Positions 11,967 to 21,595 of a DNA stretch of 64,000 nt are shown piece by piece. The position numbers were made by a program, and so were the translations under genes. The notes under the pieces were generated by a model. That model searched no databases, was not told the origin of the DNA, and saw only the letters and a program-made list of their open reading frames with translations. This DNA is from Rosa chinensis. Taxonomy: Eukaryota > Streptophyta > Magnoliopsida > Rosales > Rosaceae. Numbering within the stretch: position 1 is the first letter of the stretch; each line of letters begins with the position of its first letter. The stretch is taken from NCBI RefSeq assembly GCF_002994745.2, contig NC_037093.1:18673555-18737554 (forward strand). The letters are read 5' to 3'.

Positions 11967-12465
11967 TGTACATACCTCCAACAATATGGAGTATTTACTA
12001 CATCATCAAGCATAAGTAACACCCTCTTTGAGACACCCACAAGCCATGGTGAGGCCCAACCGAGACATGCATCTTGTAGCCCTATGTTCAAGCTACGCTA
12101 CGGTATCCGGAAGTTGCAAATCCGTCTTCGGGAAGCCACCTTTCCGGCCTTGCCAAGTTGCCTCCACAATATGCTTTTCTACACTAGAATAGTTCTCTTT
12201 GCTTGTCCCACATCGAGAACAATGTAAAGGAGAAGCATTCCTTCACCTATAAAAGGAATGCCTCCTCCCACTTAAACACGATTCAACATAACTCCATTAC
12301 ATCTCTTGTAATCTTGTTGGGCCGCAAGGCTCGACACACTAGTATAAGCTTTCAAGTGGACGTAGTCTCCCGCTAAGGCGGGAGGTGAACCACTATACAC
12401 CTTGTGTCAATCTCTCTCTCTTTACTTATCGTTAATTAGATCCCCAACGGATCCAAACATTAACA
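11967..12465 (+). repeat. 5' LTR of the LARD
   Basis: It starts TGTACATACCTCC and ends AACATTAACA. A CCCACATCGAGAACAATG block lies upstream of a TATA box (TATAAAA at 12248-12254), giving a plausible promoter with transcription starting near 12280. The first base of the primer site follows directly. Confidence 0.9.
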
Positions 12466-12482
12466 TTGGCGCCGTCTGTGGG
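12466..12482 (+). other. Primer-binding site of the LARD
   Basis: TTGGCGCCGTCTGTGGG abuts the 5' LTR. The same 17 bases form the primer site of the Tat element (29288-29272, minus strand), linking the two. Confidence 0.85.
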
Positions 12483-12540
12483 AAGCCAACACAAGGGCTT
12501 CGTCACCTACCACGAACTTCGACCCGAAAGTGTCGAGTCA

Positions 12541-12725
12541 ACGCTCATTCAACATCAATTTGGAGCCGGTCAATGCTCGGTCAACGCCCGGCGGGGTCGG
12601 TCAACGCCCATCAGGGGCCGGTCAATGCTTGGTCAACGCTGGAGATGGTTGGTCAACGCCCGGCGGAGGCGGTCAACGCCCATTAGGGGCCGATCAACGT
12701 CTGGTCAACGCTGACCAAGGTTAGT
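12541..12725 (+). repeat. GGTCAACGC short tandem repeats
   Basis: The word GGTCAACGC and close variants occur about eight times at spacings of 15-30 bases, separated by CCGGCGG or CATCAGGGGC spacers. They lie between the primer site and the poly(A) run at 12741-12759. Confidence 0.75.
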
Positions 12726-12999
12726 CACCGCTGGACTATTCAAAAAAAAAAAAAAAAAATCTGGACGGCAAAAGTTTCACTGGGCACCCAGACATTTTTT
12801 CTGGACACCCATCTTCTTCTTCTTCGCTGCGTTGTCTCCTTCCTCCGCTGCAGCTCCCTCCTCCAGCCACATCCTCCGCTGGCTCAGGCAGACCTCCGCT
12901 CCTCCACACTCGAAGCTGCAACTCCGCCCAACTTGCAGCTCCGCCAGCCGCAACTCCGAGGCTCCGCCCAACCTGCAGCTCCAGGGCTCCGTCCACCTT

Positions 13000-13720
13000 C
13001 GACCGAGCTCGTAGTCTCCGTCAGGCTCCGCTCCGCCAAACTTCAGCTCCGCTGAACTTCAACTTCGGCCGGACACCGGCGCTCTCCTCCGCCGAACTGG
13101 TCCTCCGCCGAAACGGTGCTCCGCCGAACTGGTGATCCGTCGAACCGGTGCTCCGCCAAACTGGTGATCCGTCGAACCGATCCTCCGCCAAACTGGTGCT
13201 CCGCCGAACTGGACACCCAGAGATTCCCTTTGGCCACCCTTCTCCTTCTTCGCTGCATCCTCCGCTCCGCCAGTCACACACCCAGCGGCGCACTTCCGCT
13301 AGCTAAGCCAACTTAGGTGCTTCGTGCTACCCGGAGGGTTCAACACTCCGCTCCGCCCACTACTGCGCATGTCTCCGCTGCACACCCCGCTGACCGCTAG
13401 CAACCTCCGCCGGCAAAGCTCCGCCAGCCACAACGCCGCTAGGAGAAACCGCTAGACTAGGCTCCGCTGGCCTCCGCTGAGTTCCAGGACCGCCGCTAGC
13501 CACCCCCGCCGGCATCGAGCCTCCGCCGCTAGCAAACAAACATTGCCGTCTCCGCCGGACTGTACACCGCTGACCATCCTCCGCTCCGCCGAGCTCCAGG
13601 CCTGCTGTGAAGCTCCGCTGAACTCTTGAATCTCCGCCGACCTCTTCAGTCTCCGCTGAACTTCCAATCTCCCCTGAGCTCCTCCTCCAGCCACTGGGCA
13701 ACCTCCGTCGAGCTTTTCTG
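13000..13720 (+). repeat. CTCCGCC-rich repeat block in the LARD
   Basis: GC-rich DNA is built from degenerate units of about 18-20 bases such as CTCCGCCGAACTGGTG and GATCCGTCGAACCGGTG. All six frames look open over short distances because stop codons are rare in this composition, not because of selection. I see no gene. Around it, 13721-15100 is AT-rich and non-coding. Confidence 0.6.
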
Positions 13721-15099
13721 CTAAAATTTACCGCTCGGGCAGAGCCAGCTATCAGGTCCAGCTATCACTGAGATCCGAAGATCTGGTCTGAGTTCATTTG
13801 CAACTATCACGATAAGTACTTCTTATCTCTTTATTCTGTACACACAGAACTGTGCCAGGTATGCACATGCTTTTTGTTTAAATCATTCACGTTCCTGCAT
13901 ATGAGTTGGTTGTCAGCGTCAACTGGCGGCTAAGTGTCAGTACTCATGCATACTTTGAGAGAGTGTACCTTTCATCCACACATGTTTACAAGGTCTACCC
14001 ATGTATATGCAAACTCATCTCATGGCCACTTTGAAATTCACATTAGAAGGCACACATGTCGAGCATGGCTTTCTCAGTACATAGCTGTTACATGCAATAT
14101 CACACGGATACATTACCATGAAAATATCACATGGCTTTCTTATCACACATGTCAAGCATGACAGGTACACGTACTTGGTTACTTATGGCATGATTTCATC
14201 AATTGTCCTTATCACATTGCCCAACATCTCTATGACAATTCATAGATACCAACTATCATACCATGCAAGTATACATGGTCAAGCATCATCCCTTGCAAAT
14301 ATCCACTAGCGGATGTTACACAGTAATCTAGTACATTTGTTTCATTTCTATATCTTACCTCTCCACTTTCACATGAAAATGTTGATCATTACACGCCATA
14401 CTTACCCATGATTCATATACACATGTTTAATCAATTAAACTACATGGATTGATTACTAATCATTTCTCTTATGTTAAGGAGGCACAAGCATCGTTTCAGT
14501 CAGCGAAATCATTAGCTTTCTACTAGGATGTTTCGTCGGAACAATGGACCGTCACGCTCGGCCACACTCCTCTAGCCTCCAACTCGGCATAAGATAAGTC
14601 ACTTTATCTTATCTCTTACGCTCTTGCAATTAGAGCTATTGTCATGTCTATACATGTCTCTATAACCCTTAAGCATGCCTACAACATGTTATTAGCAACT
14701 TTACTACAAGAACATGCTATACACATATGCCATGCTAGCTATGCCATGCTTCTTATATCGATCTCAAACGATCTCTAAGCATGCCTACAAAAATATAAAA
14801 TATTATTAGCATCCAAATTACAAATATATGCTAGACACATATGCCATGCTCCTATTTAATTGCAACCCAATTTAATAAACATGGGACATAAACAAAATAT
14901 TATTACTTGCTCTATGTGTTTGTCATTTTTTCATACAGATACAAACTTTACGAGTCTATGTTCTACGACCAACCGCCAGGCGGTAAGGCAACGCCTCATA
15001 ATGACAATGACCGCTACGCGGCATTGCAGTCAAGTTTCTCTTTTGAGAAAACAGCTAGGGACTAGTTAACACAGCCCACGGCAGCCATTGATCCGGCAG

Positions 15100-15400
15100 T
15101 TAACCCCGACGCTTGGGTATCTAAGATTGGGCTCGCTCCCCAACACCCTCTGCTCCGCGCAGCTCCCCTCATCAAACAATTTTCCGACCATCCGGAGGTC
15201 TATAGCCAGGAGTGGGGGACTCCTCGCAGGGCCTAGCAGGGGCCCACCCGAAAAGGGCAAAAGCGTTCGCTCCAACAATTCTAGATGGACGACGCACTCG
15301 CACTAATTATGCTTGATATATGGCACAAAGCTACGCTTTGGTATCAACCCGCAAGGACACCCTCCTTGACTGGGGACTTCGAGGACTTGTACATACAGCC
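15100..15400 (+). repeat. Fossil Tat 3' end inside the LARD
   Basis: This stretch aligns with the reverse complement of the Tat element's 3' internal end (about 18612-18905). Shared words include TGGGCTCGCT, CAACACCCTCTGCTCCG, ACCATCCGGAGGTCTAT, GAGTGGGGGACTCC and CAGGGGCCCACCCGAAA. It even ends in a second, now internal, tract (CTCCTTGACTGGGGACTT) followed by TGTACATAC at 15389. It shows common ancestry of LARD and Tat. Confidence 0.8.
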
Positions 15401-16145
15401 CAGCATAATTAGCAACGGTCACGCTCATGCCTCAGGGCATCACCTTCGAGCTACCCGTTAATGCCTTCCCGGCAACCCTTGAGCTTCCGCTCACGAGCTT
15501 CCCGCTCATGCCTTCGCGCCCCGAGCTTCTGCTCATGCCTTCCCGGCAACCCACGAGCTTCCGCTCATGCCTTCCCGGCAACCCCGAGTGTTTCGCTCAT
15601 GCCTGCCCGGCAATCCTCGAACTTTACACTCATGTCTACTCGACACACCACACGTTAATGGAACATTGAATTCTTCTACCATTTGTCACTTGTGACAAAT
15701 CGAATTCTTTTCACGTTCCATTAATACGAGCGACAACCAAACAAACACAAGCGTTCAAGCATTCAACACTCACGAATTACAAACGCTTACCTCCGCAACG
15801 CTCATACAACTTACATTTGTGCAATCCATATGCTCACACGACCATACACGTTCTCAAGTTTGTACGTCATAAGCGATCGTACTCGGTGCCATTCGGGTGT
15901 ATACATCAACATGTATCATGCACCCCGTACGTTCGTATATGCCAACGCATATAATTGCAACTCACATTTGTTGCCCAATGCAACGAGAATCCTACATATG
16001 CCTGTTTTTTGTCTTTGTTTTGCAGGTTCACGAGTCCCTTCTTGCTTACGGAGTTCGGGGACTTGTATGGGCTCCGTGCCGCCCGGTTACTTATGCTTGA
16101 TGACATCGTGGTTATAACTCCCCAACCAAGAAGCTCCTCTTACTT

Positions 16146-16161
16146 GGGGACTTTGGGGACT
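16146..16161 (+). other. Polypurine tract of the LARD
   Basis: GGGGACTTTGGGGACT directly precedes the 3' LTR. The conserved block AACTCCCCAACCAAGA lies 30 bases upstream. Confidence 0.8.
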
Positions 16162-16662
16162 TGTACATACCTCCAACAATATGGAGTATTTACTACATCA
16201 TCAAGCATAAGTAACACCCTCTTTGAGACACCCACAAGCCATGGTGAGGCCCAACCGAGACATGCATCTTGTAGCCCTATGTTCAAGCTACGCTACGGTA
16301 TCCGGAAGTTGCAAATCCGTCTTCGGGAAGCCACCTTTCCGGCCTTGCCAAGTTGCCTCCACAATATGCTTTTCTACACTAGAATAGTTCTCTTTGCTTG
16401 TCCCACATCGAGAACAATGTAAAGGAGAAGCATTCCTTCACCTATAAAAGGAATGCCTCCTCCCACTTAAACACGATTCAACATAACTCCATTACATCTC
16501 TTGTAATCTTGTTGGGCCGCAAGGCTCGACACACTAGTATAAGCTTTCAAGTGGACGTAGTCTCCCGCTAAGGCGGGAGGTGAACCACTATACACCTTGT
16601 GTCAATCTCTCTCTCTCTTTACTTATCGTTAATTAGATCCCCAACGGATCCAAACATTAACA
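16162..16662 (+). repeat. 3' LTR of the LARD
   Basis: It is essentially identical to the 5' copy apart from one extra CT in a (CT)n run. The TATA box is at 16443-16449. Confidence 0.9.
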
Positions 16663-16951
16663 CTTTGTGTTCCAAAATTATAGTATCGTCAATTAATTCA
16701 AGATTTGCTCAAGTATTTCCTTTCCTAAATGATGAGAACATGTATAAATTCAGTATTTCATTTACCACATTAAGTCTGTTGTTCCCTTTTTTCTAATCTC
16801 AGGTACATGATACTAGCATTAACTGGTGAGAAAGGGTATAATTGAATTGCAGATGCAACTAGTGTTCTGCCCATATTGTTCCAGTTTCTGTTCTGGCATG
16901 TGTACCCCTCAGTGAATTATTGATCCATATGCAGCTAGAACTATAGAAAGA

Positions 16952-17060
16952 GAGCAAAAAGCTCCTACAGAAGCTTCCAAATCTAGACTCCAATGAGGCC
17001 ATGAGAGCAGCAAATCTTGCAAAGTTAGACTCCTTAAGTAAATTTCTGGATGTATATATA
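16952..17060 (+). pseudogene. 3' exon-like fragment shared by CACTA A and B
   Basis: An open stretch reads KLLQKLPNLDSNEAMRAANL and then AKLDSLSKFLDV. The nucleotide sequence aligns with element B at 39920-40010 on the minus strand, where it reads ARHLSKFLDVFCKE. In both elements it sits near the 3' end of the carried gene, before the subterminal repeats. The source gene is not recognised. Confidence 0.45.
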
Positions 17061-17631
17061 TTGCTAGGAGGGTAGTATTAGATGTACTCTTTTTGGGGAT
17101 GAAAGATTACCTTTGTACAATCTATTTTGGTGCATGATTTGGATTATAACAATTTATTCTATATAATGATCAGCTATTGTTAATTTGATTATTTTTTGTT
17201 TTAGTTCCAGCATATACAATGCGTTGAATCATTCTATTAGGACAACAATAATCACAAAAAAAACTGTCGTGTGTGCACAATATTCACAATGAATCAAAAA
17301 TAAAAACTGTCGTCTGGATTTAAAATAGATAATAGATACTTTGAAAAACTGTCATCTGAATAAAAGTCACTCAACGGGCATAAAATAAAGCGACATCTGA
17401 ATTGCAATCACACAACAGTTTCTAAAGTCACCTGTCGTCTGAAGAATAGTGACGCAAGAGCTAATGATGTCGATAGGCTGCTGGCATGCTGCCGACATGC
17501 TGCCGAGCCCTTCACAATACGGTTCCCTACAATCGACCTTCTTCAGACGGCTCCTCGATATACGACGGTTTGCCTCCATATCAGACGACGGTTTTTAGCT
17601 ATCGTCTGATTCAATTTTTGTAGTAGTGGGG

Positions 17632-17779
17632 TACCGGTAGACTCTTGTTACAGAAGCTGTGGTTTTTCCCGGGATTGAACCGAGCAAGAAGTCGTCATTG
17701 AGAGATTTGTTGTGTCGCCGGTGATGTGAGGTGTCGCTGCTTGGGTGCCAAGAGCAAGAGTGGGATCATGGATGGGATT
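17632..17779. other. Short segment of element X between CACTA A and copia Y
   Basis: About 148 bases remain of X's own sequence, with nothing recognisable. The last five bases (GGATT) are the target duplication of copia Y. Confidence 0.6.
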
Positions 17780-17959
17780 TGGAGGTACAAGTTTTGATCA
17801 ACTTGGTGTGCTGGCATTCCATACAAAACGGGAAAATATATTTGCAGCTTAATGGATATAATATTCTTTATTTAAAGATATTTTTTTTGTTTGTCAAATT
17901 GTGTAATTAATTTCCTAAGTATTTTAGGGTTTGGTGTCTTTAATTGGTTATTTTTAACA
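17780..17959 (+). repeat. 5' LTR of copia Y, left part
   Basis: It starts TGGAGGTACAAGTTTTGATC (TGTAGGTACAAG in the 3' copies) and breaks off at GGTTATTTTTAACA. It resumes at 30145. Confidence 0.85.
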
Positions 17960-18094
17960 AGCGTAGGGTTTGGGCAGTGGGTCTTGGGCCTCTGCCTTTG
18001 AATTGGGCCTAATAGTTCAATTCCCCTATGTTCTCACTCTCAGTCGGATTTGGGCTTCTTGGGGGTGGTCTGTCTTGTTCTTTTGTCCTGCATC

Positions 18095-18610
18095 TGTTGA
18101 TATCTGAAAGTCCAGCGGTAGCTGGACCCTAGCTAACGTTGATCCGGTGGGCGGATCGGTACTTGTGTTGTTCTCGAAGCTCCCGTTACCTGTCAAGTGA
18201 AATACAACGGACGTCAGAGGGAGACCGCGCCGGGCGGTCTTCTGCTCTCCGATGCCTAAGTTAGTCAATGTACTTGTGTTGACAGAGTAACAGTAGATGA
18301 GTATTGAATGCGTAATTAATGAGGAGAGAGGAGAGAATCTTTTATAGGTGAGGAAGAGGTTGATCTTCTCTTTGTTTTCGATGTGGGACTGATATGCTTC
18401 AGTTCCCAGTTTCAGAAGCTTCTGATGCCATCTTGGCGTGGCGCGTGGCGGCGCGTCAACGGTGATCTGGAGATGGTCCGATGCTGAGGCTGTAGCCTGC
18501 CTGGCGGTGTGTCTGCGTGTCATTCCTTTAGTTGGAATTAGTACCTTCGGCGGTACAATGAGCGTGGCCCATTATAGCTAATTATGTTTACAAATGTACA
18601 TGTATGTACA
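18095..18610 (-). repeat. 3' LTR of the Tat element
   Basis: Plus-strand termini are TGTTGATATC and TGTATGTACA. On the minus strand TCCCACATCGAAAAC precedes a TATA box (TATAAAA, 18346-18340). It lacks the 12-base duplication found in the other LTR. Confidence 0.92.
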
Positions 18611-18626
18611 AGTCCCCCAAGTCCCC
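18611..18626 (-). other. Polypurine tract of the Tat element
   Basis: The minus strand reads GGGGACTTGGGGGACT immediately before the LTR start TGTACATA. AACTCCCCAACCAAGA lies just upstream, as in X and the LARD. Confidence 0.85.
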
Positions 18627-19194
18627 AGTCAAGGAGGGCAATCTTGGTTGGGGAGTTGCTCGGCGGTTTGAAGCGTTTTCTTCCGCTAGACTTGCAAGAG
18701 CATAATTAGCGTCAATGCGTTGTCAACCGTTGGTTTTACTGAGCAAACGCTTTATACCCTTTCGGGTGGGCCCCTGCTGGGCCCCCCAGGGAGTCCCCCA
18801 CTCCCCGGCGAAGATAGACCTCCGGATGGTCAGCAAGTTGTTTGTTGAGGGGGAGCTGCACGGAGCAGAGGGTGTTGGGTAGCGAGCCCAACGTTTAGCA
18901 CCCAGATGACGGGGGTCAACGTGCCTGATCAGGGCCGTCGTAGACTGTTGACTAGTCCCCGTGTCCCGTAGGGACGGTCTGACGGTAACGCCGCGTGGTG
19001 GTCGTTATCAGAGAGGCGTGGCCTTGGGATACGCGTTTTCGCGGATATCCCCCCGCTAAATGTAGCAGGAAGCAGTGTCCGGCTGACGTGCCTGGCGGTA
19101 TTTTGTTTGAACGACACTGCGTCTAAACAAAGCACGCAGTTTGCAAGCTGAAAGTGGGTTCCGCCAGAGGTGTACAGCGGAAGATACCCAGCTT

Positions 19195-19618
19195 GCAGGA
19201 CGGTATAGGGAGAAATTCCGCTAGCGGGGTTTCGCTCAGCGGATACCTCGTGTCTTGGAAGATAACCAGTGAGAAGTTCCGCTGGCGGGGTTTCGCTCAG
19301 CGGAGACTTCATCACTCGGAAGATAACCAGTGAGAAGTTCCGCTGGCGGGGTTTCGCTCAGCGGAGACTTCATCACTCGGAAGATAATCAGTAAGAAGTT
19401 CCGCTGGCGGGGTTTCGCTCAGCGGAGACTTCATCACTCGGAAGATAACCAGTGAGAAGTTCCGCTGGCGGGGTTTCGCTCAGCGGAGACTTCATCACTC
19501 GGAAGATGACCAATGAGAAGTTCCGCTGGCGGGGTTTCGCTCAGCGGAGACTTCATCACTTGGAAGATAACCAGTAAGAAGTTCCGCTGGCGGGGTTTCG
19601 CTCAGCGGAGACTTCAGA
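19195..19618 (+). repeat. 61-bp tandem repeat array upstream of the antisense gene
   Basis: There are about seven head-to-tail copies, six of them close to full length, of a 61-base unit containing GTTCCGCTGGCGGGGTTTCG, CTCAGCGGAGACTTCATCAC and GGAAGATAACCAGTGAGAA. Copies differ at only a few positions. The array ends about 240 bases before a TATA-like ACATAAAAAGG (19856) and 770 bases before the antisense ATG, so an enhancer role is conceivable but not shown. Confidence 0.85.
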
Positions 19619-19855
19619 CGGTACTGTGAAGTCGTCCCCGTGGTGGTTAACACGCGTCGAACCCATAGAGGGTTAGCCTGCGTAGGCTTGCCTCCTAAGC
19701 CTGTCCGTCTTCTTGCATTTAATGACAGTAAATGTGGGTTTCGTAACCGAGGTGACGCCTCGGGTACTCCGGAGAGTGAGTAGAGGGTTGCGACACGTGT
19801 ACGGCTGGTATACGATGTCGTTATGGAGCGGACGGCTTAGGACGCGTTGATGTTG

Positions 19856-19866
19856 ACATAAAAAGG
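19856..19866 (+). promoter_or_regulatory. Candidate TATA element of the Tat antisense gene
   Basis: ACATAAAAAGG lies between the 61-base repeat array and the probable 5' untranslated exon (about 19900-20051, beginning CATCGTCCTCAAGCTCCG). It is a weak match and inferred from position. Confidence 0.35.
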
Positions 19867-20183
19867 GGGGGAAACCCTGGGAGATTTCACCACTCTGCGA
19901 AAATTTATAAACCTAGCCATCGTCCTCAAGCTCCGTTTGTCCGAGACCGAAGAAAGAGTTTGCCGAAGCTTGGGGATACCGTTCCCGGAGAGACGACGAT
20001 CGCAGCCCCCTAAGATTACCGTGCACCACCGTGTTGTAGACTTCATCACCGAGGTTGGTACCTGGATTCCTCCTCTTTTATTTTTGTTTCAGTGGGTTTG
20101 CTATTTTCTGGGTCTTGTTTTTGTCTTTTTTGGAATGATTGTTGGTTTTGTTGGGCGTGTTCTGAGGTGTAAAATGAGATTTT

Positions 20184-20207
20184 GGGGGGGGGGGGGGGGG
20201 GGGGGGG
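20184..20207 (+). repeat. Homopolymer run of 24 G
   Basis: An uninterrupted G24 tract lies in the presumed 5'-untranslated intron of the antisense gene. Its exact length is suspect because such runs are often mis-sequenced. Confidence 0.8.
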
Positions 20208-20388
20208 TTGAATTGTGGTTGGCAAAGCGTTAGTGCTTAGGGATTTAGATGGCCGAATCTGGGTTGAGTGCGTTTGTTCGTATTTTGGCATTTTCTGGGT
20301 TTTTGTTCTTGATGTCCTTGGCTATAACTGATGTGAGAATAGGCTAGATCTGTGTTTGTGCTAACTGATGTGGGTTTTAGGGTTTGGG

Positions 20389-21501
20389 ATGGCCAAAGTC
20401 ATAGAGATTTCGAGCAGTGAGGATTCCGGGTCTGACGTGTCGTTCAGCGCGGCGGATAGGATTTTTATTGATTCGTTGCGTCCGTCTGCCCATGCATGAA
20501 CCTCACTGCCAGAACCGCTAGAAGTTGAGCCACTCCAGACTATCCCCTGGGAAGTAGCTATGGGTCGTGGTTCGCGTCCAGAAAGCTCAATGGCGGGTGA
20601 GGCCGCTGCTGCCAAAGCTAGGTGCGAAGAGCGTTTGGCGAGCAACAGTGCTGCTAGCGGCTCCGCTGGAGAAGGAGAAGTAGCGGGGCAAAATGCTGAG
20701 TCGGCGTGGTTCCTCTCGGATGGCACCGCCGTCGACGAGGCAGGAGGGCGGATGGACGCCGCCGGTGTAAACCGAATGAAGCAGACGTTTCGGTTGCCGG
20801 GCTCCGTGAAGCTGCGCCCGCCGATAACGGATGAGAAGGCCTCGATTCTCCCGGCGGGACTTGCTGCCGTTCACAAGGCGATATTCCGCCAAGGAGTGAC
20901 ATTCCCGCTGGTGCCAAATCTCCAAATCCTGGTGTGTGAATTTGGCCTTGCCTTTGGTCAGATTTGCCCCAACATGTGGCGGTTGATGTTGGCCATGAAC
21001 TCACTCTGGCGGTTGTCCGGGTGCGAGGGGCCTACTGTGGCGGAAGTGCTTCACTTCTACGAGCTGGTGTACGTGAAGCGCCGAGGTTGCAAAGGGCAAG
21101 TGAACTTGAGCCGCCGGCAGGGAGCGCCCAAGCTGATCGAGAATCTAAGGGACTCAATGTCCTACTGGCGGGGGACCTTCTGCGTCGCCATAGAGGGTTG
21201 GGAGTATCACGCCAGGTCGAACGAGGAAGGGCCGACATTTAGGATTAAGTCGGAGTTCCAACCCATTCGAGGTTGGTAACCGGTTTCCGCTGAACGTAGT
21301 TGGCGGGTTTACGTATTTGCACTTGTATTGTCACTAACGATTACCGTTTTTGTGCAGCGGGACTGCGGTACACGTTAACGTGCGAAGAAGAGTGCCGCGT
21401 ATCGAGGATCAGAGGTTGCTGGCGGAACCGCAACTTGCTAGATTTCTGACTTCTGACCGGTTGGGAGTTGCTGGTCGACCAGCGGCTAACGCGTTCCATT
21501 G
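20389..21501 (+). pseudogene. Antisense ORF 1 of the Tat element (Transposase_28-like), exons 1-2
   Basis: An ATG at 20389 (MAKVIEISSSEDSGSD) follows an acceptor-like TTTTAG, so a 5' UTR intron is likely. The frame is interrupted by TGA at 20497-20499 and then runs open to 21275. The central part, KLRPPITDEKASILPAGLAA through FRQGVTFPLVPNLQILVCEF and GTFCVAIEGWEYHA, resembles the plant 'putative gypsy type transposon' family (Pfam Transposase_28), known as the antisense product of Tat elements. A GTAACC donor at 21276 and TTTTTGTGCAG acceptor at 21347-21357 join it to exon 2 (21358-21501), which stays open and reads RLLAEPQLARFLTSDRLGV. A GTGAG donor follows. Its function is unknown even for the family; the premature stop makes this copy probably null. 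Confidence 0.7.
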
Positions 21502-21595
21502 GTGAGAAATCTCCGCCAGACCGTTTTCTCCTCTCTTTTTTTGTAAGTGTGATCTGGACTGACTAAAAATTTTTATTTATTTTTTTTTTTTTTAG

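Larger units (their letters stand above)
11967..16662 (+). mobile_element. LARD: young coding-free LTR retrotransposon (4.7 kb)
   Basis: LTRs of 499 and 501 bases differ, by eye, only by one CT dinucleotide in a microsatellite. Perfect 5-base duplications CTTTG (11962-11966 and 16663-16667) flank the element. Primer site and polypurine tract are in place. The 3.7-kb interior encodes no gag or pol and is dominated by internal repeats and a stretch homologous to the 3' end of the Tat element in this window. It is inserted in CACTA element A. Near-identical LTRs mean a recent insertion, so enzymes must have come from another element, probably Tat-like (inference). Confidence 0.9.
8497..17628 (+). 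mobile_element. CACTA element A (Pack-CACTA-like), holding a nested LARD
   Basis: The left end is CACTACTACAGAAATTGAAT and the right end is ATTCAATTTTTGTAGTAGTG, with the 3-base duplication GGG (8494-8496 and 17629-17631). CGTCTGAT words are repeated in both subterminal regions, as expected for transposase binding in En/Spm elements. Without the nested LARD it is about 4.4 kb. No transposase is seen; instead it carries pieces that look like host-gene exons (entries at 9042, 9628, 10311 and 16952). It is a relative of element B at 39351-44001 in opposite orientation. It is likely non-autonomous. Confidence 0.85.

Noticed and set aside
11799..12227. A 142-codon frame ending within the LARD LTR (and a similar 155-codon frame at 15955)
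   Set aside because: The shared C-terminal part is simply the LTR repeated; no protein similarity, and the frame crosses transposon boundaries.
13000..13720. Many overlapping open frames on both strands of the CTCCGCC-rich block
   Set aside because: They are explained by GC-rich repeat units lacking stop codons; frames are open in several phases at once and match no family.
15427..15669. Repetitive frame with GAGCTTCCGCTCATGCCTTC repeats in the LARD
   Set aside because: Short tandem repeats open in two frames; no coding signature.
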